Assembly (NCBI RefSeq): GCF_042650885.1
Contig: NZ_JBHSBU010000001.1
Span: 558,001 to 622,000 of the forward strand
DNA from: Chitinimonas_A lacunae
GTDB lineage: Bacteria; Pseudomonadota; Gammaproteobacteria; Burkholderiales; Chitinimonadaceae
Direction of reading: 5' to 3'
DNA: 64,000 nt
Numbering within the stretch: position 1 is the first letter of the stretch; each line of letters starts with the position of its first letter. Positions 38,306 to 46,294 of this stretch are shown here, piece after piece. A program made the translations under genes and the position numbers. Under the pieces are notes generated by a model. That model did not search any database. It had not been told where the DNA came from and saw nothing but the letters and a program-made list of their open reading frames with translations.

Positions 38306-38460
38306 GATGGTTGCTCCTCGGCCACATCCAAGCCCAGCGCATCGCTGAGAATCCGGCTCAGCTGCTGCGGCGTCAGCACCTGCTCGGAATCGACCAGCAG
38401 TTCGGCGCGCGGCCGGATCTCGTTGTATTCGCCGTAGTCGGCACAGGTCGGGATGATCAT
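38302..38460 (-). CDS. Small phage protein of unknown function
   Basis: A 52-residue frame (MIIPTCADYGEYNEIRPRAEL...) whose ATG overlaps the stop of the HTH gene (ATGA) and whose stop overlaps the next GTG. The tight chain of overlaps in one direction supports expression. Function unknown. Confidence 0.5.
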   Translation of the reverse strand: MIIPTCADYGEYNEIRPRAELLVDSEQVLTPQQLSRILSDALGLDVAEEQPS

Positions 38461-38876
38461 GCCGGCGTGACCTCGGGCGCGTCAGGGGTGATGTCGTCGA
38501 GCAGTTCGAGCAGCGCCACCGCGCCGTCGTCGTCAATTCGGCCCCAGCGCTGTGCCACCGCCTCGGCGGCAGCACGCTGGAGCGGCGTCGCCTCGGGCGA
38601 CAGCTTGATCGTGTACGACGACGGCACGGCTACGCGGCGCAGTTCCTCGAGCGCCGCGCCGGACAGTTCGTAATGCTCGGCGATCAGGGCAGGCCAGCTG
38701 TCCGGCACGGGCTTCTTGCCGGTTTCGACGTCGCTCAAGAGGTTCGTCGAGACACCCAGCCGTCCGGCCATTTGCGTGCTCACTTCGTCGTGGTCGATGC
38801 GCAGCTTCTTGAGAAATTTGCCGATCGGCGAGCTGGCGGTATTACGGGTGCGGGCGGGCTGCGTGGTTTCGGTCAT
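38457..38876 (-). CDS. HTH (XRE-type) DNA-binding protein
   Basis: A 139-residue protein with an N-terminal XRE helix-turn-helix (IGKFLKKLRIDHDEVSTQMAGRLGVSTNLLSDVETGKKPVPDSW). The ATG at 38876 has a GGAG box 7 bases before it; the in-frame ATG at 38909 lacks one. It belongs to the leftward phage operon. It is more likely an accessory regulator than the main repressor, which lies at 53 kb. Confidence 0.75.
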   Translation of the reverse strand: MTETTQPARTRNTASSPIGKFLKKLRIDHDEVSTQMAGRLGVSTNLLSDVETGKKPVPDSWPALIAEHYELSGAALEELRRVAVPSSYTIKLSPEATPLQRAAAEAVAQRWGRIDDDGAVALLELLDDITPDAPEVTPA

Positions 38877-38951
38877 GGTGTGCTCCAAATGGTCGAGAAA
38901 AAGCCCCAATTCCTGGGGCTTGGAGAAATCGGTATCCCGTCGGGGTGGGGC

Positions 38952-39236
38952 TTAAGTTTTGGCTTCTCCGTCGTCTACCCGCAGACGAGCAATTGCCTGC
39001 TTTACAGCCGCCGGCAGGGGCATGCCATGCGGTAGGGAGGTTTTCGCGAAGTTTGCGATACGGAGTAGGGCGGCTTGAATGCACACATCCTCGATAAAAG
39101 CTTGAGCTGTAGCCGGTGGTAGCGGCTCGATGGCGGTGTAGATTAGTTCGAGCAGCCGTCTTACCTTTTTCCGCTTTATCGCCTCAGCGTTTATGGCGGT
39201 TGCTTGAGGATTCGGGGGTATCTCGGGGGAATGCAT
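38952..39236 (-). CDS. Small phage protein of unknown function
   Basis: A 94-residue protein (MHSPEIPPNPQATAINAEAIKRKKVRRLLELIYTAIEPL...). A GAGGAA ribosome-binding site lies before the ATG at 39236. The middle is helical. No family is recognised. Confidence 0.6.
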   Translation of the reverse strand: MHSPEIPPNPQATAINAEAIKRKKVRRLLELIYTAIEPLPPATAQAFIEDVCIQAALLRIANFAKTSLPHGMPLPAAVKQAIARLRVDDGEAKT

Positions 39237-39305
39237 GGGGTGTTCCTCCGTGGGCAATAAAAACCCCAGCTCACGGCCGGGGCGAGTGTTGGGGGCTGGT
39301 GCGGA

Positions 39306-39746
39306 TCAGATCAGGGACGGCTGCGGCTCGATCTCAAGCTGAATGCTTTCCTGCAGGCATTCGGAAAGCGCGGCGGCTTCGGTCCCGGCCGGCTTGAACG
39401 ACGCTTGAAAGGCAAGCGCGATGCACTGGTCGCCGTTCTTGTCGAGCATCGGTTGAAGGCTGAACTTCTTCAGGGTGACGTCGCGGAACTTCAGCGACCG
39501 ATCGATGCGCAGCTCCATGTTCAGCATTTCGCCCTTCCAGGTGACCGGCTCCATATTCGGAAAGCGCGGGTTGCCGGCCCCGTTGAAAAGGAAGTCGCGC
39601 AAGGTCGGATTGAAGCAAGCCAGGATGCCCGGGTCCACCTGCATATCCAGCTTCATATCGACGGCCAACACCTTGTTGCTATCCGGCCCTTCCTTGCGCA
39701 GGTTCAGGCTGTTGAGGGTGGCGTGTGTTTCAAGCTCCAGGCTCAT
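39306..39746 (-). CDS. Phage protein of unknown function next to the recombinase
   Basis: A 146-residue soluble protein (MSLELETHATLNSLNLRKEGPDSNKVLAVDMKLDMQVDPG...). It is beta-rich and lies just downstream of the RecT-like gene in the leftward operon, so a role in recombination or as its accessory is possible, but only from context. Confidence 0.65.
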   Translation of the reverse strand: MSLELETHATLNSLNLRKEGPDSNKVLAVDMKLDMQVDPGILACFNPTLRDFLFNGAGNPRFPNMEPVTWKGEMLNMELRIDRSLKFRDVTLKKFSLQPMLDKNGDQCIALAFQASFKPAGTEAAALSECLQESIQLEIEPQPSLI

Positions 39747-39791
39747 CGTTGCGTCTCGTGATGCGGGCCGCTTGCTGCGGCCCGGTGGGGT

Positions 39792-40751
39792 TTACTGGTC
39801 AGCCAGATCAGGCTGGCGCGGTTTCGCGCTGCGCTTCGCCATCGCATCCGCGATCGCTTTCTCGACGTCGGCGCGCGCCGTGTCGCCGAGTCCGCGCGCC
39901 ATGTCGCGAGCGATCAGGAAATCGCCGTCGGCGACCAGGGACAGCACTTCGGCGAGAGTCGGCGGCGGGGACGATTGCGTCGCGGTCGGCGGCGCGGCCG
40001 ACTTGGCCGGGGTCGCCTTGGACGGCGGAGCGGGTTCCGGCGCCGGCTCTTCGACGACGGCGACCGGCTCGACAACCGGCTCCGGTTCGACGGGCCGGAC
40101 CTGTTCGCGTAGCGCGTCCAGATCCGTCGTATAGGCGCCGCTGCCGTCGGGCCGCGCTTCGATGAAATCTTCGGCCTCCTCCGCCGTCTGTAGCCCCATC
40201 CCCAGCTCCGGCGCGTAGGCGCGTTGCCAGAACGCGGCGGCGCGGTAGACGAACATCTGGTCGGGCATCGTCTTCCACTTCGAGCCGTTCTTTCCGCTCC
40301 AGCCTTCGGCGAGCACCATCTCCCACGTGACCCAGATACCGTCGAGGCGCTCGTTGGTAGCGCGCTCGATCGCCCAGGCGCGACAACCGTAGTCGGCTTT
40401 GCCCGGCTCGCCTTTCCATTCGTAACGCAGCGCGGAGAAGCGGCCGCAGACGTTGATCGTGGCGATCAGAAACTTGCTCGACCAGCCGGGCGTGCCGTGC
40501 ACGATGTACAGGTTTTGCATGACCATCAGCGGATTCGCGCCCATGCGCTGGGCCATGTCCAGCGCGATCATGCAGTTGGGGATGTTGTCCTGGTACTGCT
40601 TCGGCACCAGGTCGGACATGGCAAAGGCTTTGGCGACGCGCTGGATCAATTCGAAGCTCTGCAGGTTGAAGAAGCCCGCGCTGACGGCGGGCATGTTGAC
40701 TTCGGCCGGCGGCGGCTGGCGCAGCGCGGCGAGCGTGGCGGTTTGGGTCAT
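39792..40751 (-). CDS. RecT-like single-strand annealing recombinase
   Basis: A 319-residue protein. The first 200 residues carry the RecT/Bet-like blocks, for example LVPKQYQDNIPNCMIALDMA, then NPLMVMQNLYIVHGTPGWSSKFLIATIN and DQMFVYRAAAFWQRAYAPEL. The last 120 residues form a Pro/Ala/Glu-rich linker and a short helical tail. It follows the nuclease gene by 4 bases, giving the exonuclease plus annealase pair known from lambda Exo/Bet and Rac RecE/RecT. Confidence 0.88.
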   Translation of the reverse strand: MTQTATLAALRQPPPAEVNMPAVSAGFFNLQSFELIQRVAKAFAMSDLVPKQYQDNIPNCMIALDMAQRMGANPLMVMQNLYIVHGTPGWSSKFLIATINVCGRFSALRYEWKGEPGKADYGCRAWAIERATNERLDGIWVTWEMVLAEGWSGKNGSKWKTMPDQMFVYRAAAFWQRAYAPELGMGLQTAEEAEDFIEARPDGSGAYTTDLDALREQVRPVEPEPVVEPVAVVEEPAPEPAPPSKATPAKSAAPPTATQSSPPPTLAEVLSLVADGDFLIARDMARGLGDTARADVEKAIADAMAKRSAKPRQPDLADQ

Positions 40752-40755
40752 TGGG

Positions 40756-41571
40756 TTATCCCTTGAATTTGCAGGCGGGGAAGTTCGGGCAGTACTTCGA
40801 CGAGCAGAGGATCGAGCGTGGGTTGCCGTAGAACAGGCCGGCATGGACGATCCGGCTGGCGTACTCGAGAAGGCCGGGTGCGTCGTCGGTCCCGAGCAGG
40901 GCGGTGCGGCCATCACTGATTTCGCCGACGCCCACGCGCTGCGCGATCGGGGTTTTACCGGTCTGCAGGCCGATGATCTGGGCGGGTGCCGTCAGCGGCT
41001 GACCGGTCACGTATTCCGCGATCAGTTCGTAGACGCCGACCTGCGGGCCATGGCCCTTTGTCGAGACGGTGCCGTCTGCACTCACGGCTTGGCCGCCGGT
41101 TTTCAGGTCCGCGATGCCAAGCTGTCCATCGGGCAACCGGCGCACACGATCTGTTGTGCCGGTCAGCCGCAGACCAAGGTCAGTAATCACCAGCTCTTCG
41201 CAGGCAACTTCGACGCCGACGTAGTCCTGGTGCGGCGCAATCTCCGCGCAGTACCTAGCATGCAGGGCAAGGCCGATCCGCTCGGCGTCCGTCGGCTTCG
41301 TATCCGCCCAGTCGATGTCTTCGTCGGGCTTATGGAGCGCGTCCACCAGTGCGCCGGCCGCGTCGTCTGCAGTCAGCGGCGAACCGTCGAGCGCGGCTTG
41401 ATCGAACAGCGCAGTGCTAGCATGCACGGCGGTTCCGAGCCGTGAGGCGCCGCTCGCCGGCAGACGCATGCCTTTGATGTGCTTGGACTCCCACCGCGCT
41501 GGACAGTCCAGCAGTTCCGTCAACGAGCTGGCGCGCACGGTGACGACGGGTAAGCGAAAAGGGGCATTCAT
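40756..41571 (-). CDS. RecB/Cas4-like PD-(D/E)XK exonuclease
   Basis: A 271-residue nuclease, most likely the phage recombination exonuclease. The start SSLTELLDCPARWESKHI and the GTTDRV ... GIADLKTGG block (Asp then DxK) are the PD-(D/E)XK core. One early cysteine (LLDCP) and three C-terminal cysteines (LCSSKYCPNFPACK) match the 4Fe-4S arrangement of Cas4 and AddB. It overlaps the small gene before it (ATGA) and is followed at once by the RecT-like gene. Confidence 0.85.
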   Translation of the reverse strand: MNAPFRLPVVTVRASSLTELLDCPARWESKHIKGMRLPASGASRLGTAVHASTALFDQAALDGSPLTADDAAGALVDALHKPDEDIDWADTKPTDAERIGLALHARYCAEIAPHQDYVGVEVACEELVITDLGLRLTGTTDRVRRLPDGQLGIADLKTGGQAVSADGTVSTKGHGPQVGVYELIAEYVTGQPLTAPAQIIGLQTGKTPIAQRVGVGEISDGRTALLGTDDAPGLLEYASRIVHAGLFYGNPRSILCSSKYCPNFPACKFKG

Positions 41572-41702
41572 TCGAAAAAGCTCCAGACGACTCGCCCCAG
41601 ACTGAGCGCCGACAGCGCGACGTAGGCGACGACGCACCAGCTCGCGAACGCGGTCACGCGCCACCAGATCGGCCGGCGCGGTCGAACAAAAATCAGACGC
41701 AT
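41568..41702 (-). CDS. Small membrane protein of the leftward operon
   Basis: A 44-residue protein with one hydrophobic helix (TAFASWCVVAYVALSALSL). Its stop overlaps the nuclease start (ATGA) and its ATG overlaps the end of the small Cys-rich gene. Function unknown. Confidence 0.5.
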   Translation of the reverse strand: MRLIFVRPRRPIWWRVTAFASWCVVAYVALSALSLGRVVWSFFE

Positions 41703-41842
41703 TCGTCGGGCTCCAGCCAGGACACGATGACGACCCCACAGGCCGGGTGCCGGCATTCGAACCGAATGCCACGGCGCGCCAGCTCGCAGCAACACGCACT
41801 GAACAGGCGCAGGCTACGGAACGTACAGACATGGGCGGTCAC
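41693..41842 (-). CDS. Small Cys-rich phage protein
   Basis: A 49-residue frame (VTAHVCTFRSLRLFSACCCELARRG...) with a CCC run and a further cysteine pair. The GTG start overlaps the stop of the preceding gene (GTGA). Possible zinc-binding protein; unnamed. Confidence 0.5.
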   Translation of the reverse strand: MTAHVCTFRSLRLFSACCCELARRGIRFECRHPACGVVIVSWLEPDECV

Positions 41843-42003
41843 AGCTCGATCTCCCCGACAGCGGGGCGGACGACCTCGACGCCAACCAGCGCGGCGCCAC
41901 TGCCGGGCAGATCGGCCCACGACGGGCGCATACCACCGGCAAGCATCTCGGCGATCAGCTCGCCCACCAGAACATCGGAATCAGCAGCAGGAACAGCGAA
42001 CAT
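41839..42003 (-). CDS. Small phage protein of unknown function
   Basis: A 54-residue frame (MFAVPAADSDVLVGELIAEMLAGG...). GGGAG lies 7 bases before the ATG at 42003, and its stop overlaps the next GTG. The chain of overlaps supports translation. Confidence 0.5.
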   Translation of the reverse strand: MFAVPAADSDVLVGELIAEMLAGGMRPSWADLPGSGAALVGVEVVRPAVGEIEL

Positions 42004-42183
42004 TGACGGCTCCCAGCAGAGCGCCCGGCGCAGCCTGAGCGCGAAATAGAAAGCCCGGCGGCAGCCGGGCACGAGTGACCGTGCGCATGGGGATGGGCAC
42101 GGCGTGGAGAAAGAAAAGCCCCGGCAGGGCGCCGGGAAGATTTATCAGCCTGTTGCGGTGAGGGGGCGGGCTGAAACAAAAGA

Positions 42184-42209
42184 AAGAGGCCCGTTCTTAC
42201 GGGCCTCTT
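42184..42209. terminator. Bidirectional terminator after the IrrE-like gene
   Basis: AAGAGGCCCG pairs with CGGGCCTCTT around a six-base loop just beyond the stop of the HTH/ImmA-IrrE gene. It would isolate this cargo unit from the small genes and nuclease that follow. Confidence 0.7.
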
Positions 42210-42220
42210 AAGGACAAGAA

Positions 42221-43354
42221 TTAAGACGACTTTAGTCGGCTCTCCCTTAATTCTTTCAGTGTGTAAACATTTTTATTTTTGATGTTTTCGGGAATTAGGC
42301 CAAAGGCTTGGCTCCCGATTATTGCCTGTAGCGTTGAGACGCTTACATTTATTTTTTGAGCAATTTCCAGCAGGGAAAAATCCAGTCGATCCAGTAGGTA
42401 ACACATGGCCGCTGGCAATAGTTCTGGCTGCTCAAAATTGATGTCGCGGTCCTCTTCCTCTCTTCGGGCTTCACCATTTCTGTTTAGGTGTATAACCCCG
42501 GTTTTATATTGTGAATCGGTCAACAAGCCCAATTGCCTGGCACGATAAAGCAAAGCTGCTTTACTTACGCGCCATGTTCGCTTGAATTCCGAAATTGCTT
42601 TCCAGTCAAAGCGCGAGCCTTTAGGTGCCGGAAAGTGGTCATACATCATTGTGCGGGGCACTAAAAACGCACCGGCAAAATGATTTGCTTCTCTTTCTGT
42701 CTCTGCATCTCCCGTTTTTTTGCCCACATGCAAAACCAAATGACCTATTTCATGGGCAATGTCGAAACGGATACGGCAAGCACTGCCTTTTTCTGCATTA
42801 AAAACGATAATAGGGCGCTGAGTTGGAATTGATAATGCATCTACTTGTTGAGACACACCATCAAAAGACAGAACTAACGCACCCGCTCTCTCAGCAACGC
42901 GAGGTAAATGGTTAATCGGACCTAAACCCAAGCCCCAGTAACTTCTACAATCTTCGGCCGCTTTTTCTATGGCGTTCGGATCTACGGAAGAAAACTCTGG
43001 AAAATTTGGTTTAGGCAAGCGCATGTGCTGGTCAAAGACTTCGACCAAAGAAAGAAGCATTCGCGCTTTGTAGACTGCATATAATTTGGCGCTAGCTTTG
43101 CTTGTTTTCAGGCTCCGAAAATGAACCTGCTCCTCTTCAAGCGCTTGGGTAAATGGCTGACGGAAGAACTGAGGTGTGACCCCCAGCTCTTCTGCCAGTC
43201 TCATCTCCAGGTCGCTATTGGGTTCGGCGCCACCAATCTCTAACTTATGCACGTACTGCCGTGAGGTATTTATCTTGGCCCCAAGATCATCTAAAGAAAG
43301 ATCTTGGAATATACGTGCCAAGCGTAGATTGCTTCCGACGAACTTGGCTTCCAT
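42221..43354 (-). CDS. XRE HTH fused to ImmA/IrrE-type metallopeptidase
   Basis: A 377-residue protein with two domains: an XRE HTH (residues about 7-62, LSLDDLGAKINTSRQYVHKLEIGG) and a zinc peptidase with His201, Glu202 and His205 in HEIGH and a downstream Glu in ETEREANHFAGAFLVP. ImmA/IrrE proteins cut or control partner repressors; fused HTH forms are common in phage and defence loci. It is AT-richer than its GC-rich neighbours. It follows a 225-residue unknown gene by 20 bases, so the two are probably an operon. Confidence 0.88.
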   Translation of the reverse strand: MEAKFVGSNLRLARIFQDLSLDDLGAKINTSRQYVHKLEIGGAEPNSDLEMRLAEELGVTPQFFRQPFTQALEEEQVHFRSLKTSKASAKLYAVYKARMLLSLVEVFDQHMRLPKPNFPEFSSVDPNAIEKAAEDCRSYWGLGLGPINHLPRVAERAGALVLSFDGVSQQVDALSIPTQRPIIVFNAEKGSACRIRFDIAHEIGHLVLHVGKKTGDAETEREANHFAGAFLVPRTMMYDHFPAPKGSRFDWKAISEFKRTWRVSKAALLYRARQLGLLTDSQYKTGVIHLNRNGEARREEEDRDINFEQPELLPAAMCYLLDRLDFSLLEIAQKINVSVSTLQAIIGSQAFGLIPENIKNKNVYTLKELRESRLKSS

Positions 43355-43374
43355 GGTTGGGTAATAATCTCCTT

Positions 43375-44052
43375 TTAAGTGCCGGTGTCCTCTTTGTTGT
43401 CCTTGTCTTGATCCTGCACAAGGTCATCAATACTGGCTGGCGATTGGTCAATGGCTTCGGGGATTTCAGACGCAACATCGTGCATCGGAATGACGATTGC
43501 CCGGCCGGAGCATTTCCAGCGGCAAACTTCGATATCGGATGCGTTATAACCAACTACGTGCACTGTAGGCTCAAACTGGATATCAGCGTCCAGCACCGCT
43601 TGGTCATTTTCTTGGTCTGCGACAATTGTGTATTCGATCAGAAATGCCCACCATTGAGGATGGTGGTCATCAACTGGGAATAAATGACCTTGAGTATAAA
43701 TTTTGTCGCAGGAGTTTTTCTTGAAGACCCCAGGCTTCTGTGGATTGCTGGCGTCTTTCTCGTTAGAGAATCGGCAATGAGCATTGCCAATTTTGAATCT
43801 GAGATCGTTCCCGAAATGGGAAATGGTCAGCCATGCATTACTTCCAAGCTCTAATAGCTGCCGTTGAGCTTCTAGAATAATGGCTTGTTTCTCTCTGCCG
43901 AATGCACACGTTTCCCGTGTGTAGGCATTGTCTAATTCCGTACTGGTATCGCGAAGCGCTGTCATTCTCGCCCGGAGGAAAAGATGGGCAATATAGGACA
44001 ATCGTTGATCGGTAAGTGCCGGGAAGTACTCGCACGGGTGGCGTTCAGACAT
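43375..44052 (-). CDS. Protein of unknown function paired with the IrrE-like gene
   Basis: A 225-residue cytoplasmic protein with no recognised domain. It is AT-rich and begins SERHPCEYFPALTDQRLSYIAHLFLRARM, with an acidic tail (LVQDQDKDNKEDTGT). It lies just upstream of the HTH/IrrE gene with a 20-base gap. Given that context, it may be a toxin, effector or the peptidase's target, but nothing in the sequence proves this. Confidence 0.7.
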   Translation of the reverse strand: MSERHPCEYFPALTDQRLSYIAHLFLRARMTALRDTSTELDNAYTRETCAFGREKQAIILEAQRQLLELGSNAWLTISHFGNDLRFKIGNAHCRFSNEKDASNPQKPGVFKKNSCDKIYTQGHLFPVDDHHPQWWAFLIEYTIVADQENDQAVLDADIQFEPTVHVVGYNASDIEVCRWKCSGRAIVIPMHDVASEIPEAIDQSPASIDDLVQDQDKDNKEDTGT

Positions 44053-44350
44053 GGTTCCTCTATTCTCGGTTGAATCAGTTAGCTAACAGCCATCTATGCA
44101 AACAGACAAGACTGTCAACCAAGCTGCATTCTACACCTGCATCACCCAATCTATGCAATAACTTGTTTCTGTCAACCGCGCGACTCATTCCAACGGGCTC
44201 AGCGAACCGGCTCGAAAAAGCGCCCTGCAGGCGCAGGGCAAAGGGGAGGAAAGCATCGGTGAGCCGCCGACCACGTCGCCGTTAGCGCTTGGCGGGATTG
44301 CCACGACATGGCAGCAGCTCACCGATGCCGGCTCAGGGAGCCGGCGCGGG
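44053..44350. repeat. Gap with a perfect 12-bp inverted repeat and hairpins
   Basis: GCATCGGTGAGC at 44253-44264 is perfectly complementary to GCTCACCGATGC at 44317-44328, 52 bases apart. Inside and beside it are smaller hairpins: GCCCTG/CAGGGC near 44222-44239 and GCCGGCTC/GAGCCGGC at 44327-44345. This is a likely long structured RNA or terminator between phage genes. No gene is seen. Confidence 0.6.
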
Positions 44351-44560
44351 TTACTCGGGCGTGCATTGGCTGGGCCGGATCTTGACCGTTGAGCCGTCGG
44401 CTTTGGTGACGATGACCCATTCGCCGGTCGCCCCCTTGTCGATTGCGGTCACGATGCCGCGCCCGTGGGCGTTGGCGGCTTTGAAGCTGACTGGCTTGTG
44501 CAGCAGGTCGGCGGCCTTCGGCGGCGGTGGTTTCTGGGGTCTAGTGCGCGGGCGGGCCAT
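44351..44560 (-). CDS. Small phage protein of unknown function
   Basis: A 69-residue basic protein (MARPRTRPQKPPPPKAADLL, then HGRGIVTAIDKGATGEWVIVTKADGSTVKIRP). The C-terminal part looks like a small SH3- or KOW-like beta fold. It overlaps the end of the 90-residue gene before it by 20 bases. Confidence 0.55.
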   Translation of the reverse strand: MARPRTRPQKPPPPKAADLLHKPVSFKAANAHGRGIVTAIDKGATGEWVIVTKADGSTVKIRPSQCTPE

Positions 44561-44813
44561 CTGTCGCTTCCTCCGCTGTATCTACCAAGTCGCCCGTCGG
44601 CTGCCGTTTCTGAGCGCGCAGCGGTAGGCCGTGGATCGTGAAGAATTTCCGGCGCGCGCTGAGCCAGGCTTTGTAGGGCCAGTAGCAGCGCTCACCAAAG
44701 GGATAAGCTGCGTCGATCGCGCGAGCGATTTCGTGCGGGTCTGTAGTGCCGGCGGCGATCAGACGGTTGCGGGTCTGGGTCATGATTTCCCAGGCGTCTT
44801 GAGCGCGGCTCAT
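44541..44813 (-). CDS. Small phage protein of unknown function
   Basis: A 90-residue helical protein (MSRAQDAWEIMTQTRNRLIAAGTTDPHEIARAIDAAYPFGER...). The content resembles small early proteins of betaproteobacterial phages. It is encoded 2 bases after the 104-residue gene. Confidence 0.6.
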   Translation of the reverse strand: MSRAQDAWEIMTQTRNRLIAAGTTDPHEIARAIDAAYPFGERCYWPYKAWLSARRKFFTIHGLPLRAQKRQPTGDLVDTAEEATDGPPAH

Positions 44814-44815
44814 CG

Positions 44816-45130
44816 TCAGCAGCTCCGATAGAAGAAGCGGGGGATCGGCTCGCCTTCGGCCACACGCGCCGCCAGTTCCTGGCGGAACGAGGTCGTCTTG
44901 CCGCTCAGCCCGCTGCGGATCAGGTGGGTATCCAGCTCCTCCTCCGGCAGCTCACGAGCATTGCGCGCCCGCTCGATCAGCCAGCCCGACACGCCGGGTC
45001 GGTAGTACTGCGCTGTCGCGGCGGCGACCGCTTCGCCGACACTGCGGCCGGTCCACCACTCGCCGTCGTGAACCTCGATAATCTTGATGCCGTCGGCCAC
45101 AGCGGCCGGCGCCAGTTGCGTCTCGTCCAT
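44816..45130 (-). CDS. Phage early protein of unknown function
   Basis: A 104-residue protein (MDETQLAPAAVADGIKIIEVHDGEWWTGRSVGEAV...). AAGGAGG lies 7 bases before the ATG at 45130. The 330-base gap upstream holds a boxA-like element, so this could be in the position of lambda N/antitermination-controlled genes. Function unknown. Confidence 0.6.
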   Translation of the reverse strand: MDETQLAPAAVADGIKIIEVHDGEWWTGRSVGEAVAAATAQYYRPGVSGWLIERARNARELPEEELDTHLIRSGLSGKTTSFRQELAARVAEGEPIPRFFYRSC

Positions 45131-45461
45131 CGGTTTGCCTCCTTTCGTGAACACGAAAAAGCCCTTCGAGAAAGGCGCTTTCGTGTGCCGCCAATGGCGG
45201 CCCGTCCCGAATCTCGCGCCCGGGCTGGCGCTGTCCACGTTCCCGCTGCGTCCTCTGCGTCAAAGGGTTGATCCCTATCCACGTCAGCCACCCCGCTGGC
45301 GGCATCGGCGTCGCATCGGCTTTGGGCCGTGGCGTTGTTTCTGTCGAGTTTTTAAAGAGCGATGGATGCAGCCGGCGCGTTGGCACCAGCCGCCCAGGCC
45401 GCTGCCGTCTCGGTCGCCACTAGGGCGCAAGAAGGCACCGGGCTGGGCGGCCCGGTTCAGA
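45131..45461 (-). promoter_or_regulatory. Leader with boxA-like element and terminator-like hairpin
   Basis: On the minus strand CGCTCTTTAAAAA at 45349-45361 matches the boxA/nut consensus (CGCTCTTTA). Further along, CACGAAA pairs with TTTCGTG at 45152-45185 and a T-rich stretch follows on the minus strand. A boxA before a terminator in the leftward operon fits processive antitermination. No gene is seen in these 331 bases. Confidence 0.4.
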
Positions 45462-45773
45462 TCAAGCGGCGAGGCGGTCGAATTCGTCGTCGAGTTCGCG
45501 CTGGATGAGGCGCTGCTCGGTCTTGCTTGTGGTGGACTTCAGGACTTGCGCGGTGACGTACTCGCGCAGCTCGGCGCGGAAGGCGTTTTCCAGCTCGATG
45601 GCAACGCCTACGGTTTCGCCGCTGGAGGCAGCGAAAAGGCGAACGACAATCATTGCGGCCGTGGGACTATTGCAGAGCCAGTGATCAATCTCGGCTGCAT
45701 CCCTGGACATTGCGTCGAGGCGGGCTTCGACGGTGTCGGTGTCGATTTCTTGGGCGGTGGGGTAGTAGGACAT
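45462..45773 (-). CDS. First gene of the leftward operon, unknown function
   Basis: A 103-residue acidic helical protein (MSYYPTAQEIDTDTVEARLDAM ... LDDEFDRLAA). It is the first gene behind the predicted pL promoter, with a GGAGGA box upstream, so it would be among the earliest genes after induction. No family named. Confidence 0.6.
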   Translation of the reverse strand: MSYYPTAQEIDTDTVEARLDAMSRDAAEIDHWLCNSPTAAMIVVRLFAASSGETVGVAIELENAFRAELREYVTAQVLKSTTSKTEQRLIQRELDDEFDRLAA

Positions 45774-45808
45774 TGCGGTTTCCTCCGTCGGTGTTGTTCG
45801 ATGAAGGA

Positions 45809-45837
45809 AATGTACTCTTTTGAGTACGATACGTCAA
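45809..45837 (-). promoter_or_regulatory. Predicted leftward early promoter pL
   Basis: On the minus strand, -35 TTGACG (45832-45837), a 17-base spacer, and -10 TACATT (45809-45814). A palindromic operator fills the spacer. The same layout occurs at the rightward promoter 7.7 kb away. Confidence 0.65.
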
Positions 45838-45860
45838 CAAGAAAATACTCTTTTGAGTAC
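45812..45860. promoter_or_regulatory. Operator pair oL1 and oL2
   Basis: GTACTCTTTTGAGTAC is found at 45812-45827 and, as TACTCTTTTGAGTA, at 45846-45859. Their centres are 33 bases apart, close to three helical turns, which suits cooperative repressor binding. A near-identical site lies in the rightward promoter. Confidence 0.7.
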
Positions 45861-45913
45861 TCTTGGGTAAAAGAGAAACCCGCTCTTGGCGGGCTGATTT
45901 CTTGATCTTTCGT

Positions 45914-46186
45914 TCAGTCTCTAGAAGCTACAGCCTCAAGCTGCAGCATTACGGCTTCTGCGAGCGCCAATGCTGCGATGTGCAGTTCTTCAGATTCATA
46001 GTCTGGTAGAGGGGTAGCTTGCAGTCCTTCCGCATGTGCTGCTCGCTCTGATTCGTGATGACACAGCAGGCGAAGGATACCGTGTAATCCCCGAGCTGAT
46101 CTCGATAGCGTATTTCCCTCGTGCCGCTTCAGAACAACATCTGTGCGAAAGGCATTTGCAGCAACTGCGCCAGCAAGCGTATTCAT
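45914..46186 (-). CDS. Small protein of unknown function in the immunity region
   Basis: A 90-residue frame (MNTLAGAVAANAFRTDVVLKRHEGNTLSRSARGLHGILRLLCHHES...). A GAGGAA box precedes the ATG. No domain recognised. It lies upstream of pL, so it is outside that operon and may be expressed in lysogens. Confidence 0.5.
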   Translation of the reverse strand: MNTLAGAVAANAFRTDVVLKRHEGNTLSRSARGLHGILRLLCHHESERAAHAEGLQATPLPDYESEELHIAALALAEAVMLQLEAVASRD

Positions 46187-46294
46187 CGGTTCCTCTTCCT
46201 AAGTGGGGGACATTTAATTGTGACCCCATCGTAAAGAGGAATTTCCAAATAGTCGAGGGCGCATCGTAAACGATAAGTTTACACTTCAGTTTTT

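Noticed and set aside
37824..38342. Longer in-frame extension of the AlpA-like gene
   Set aside because: The ATG at 38054 gives the typical short excisionase and overlaps the previous stop; the extension runs over two other small frames.
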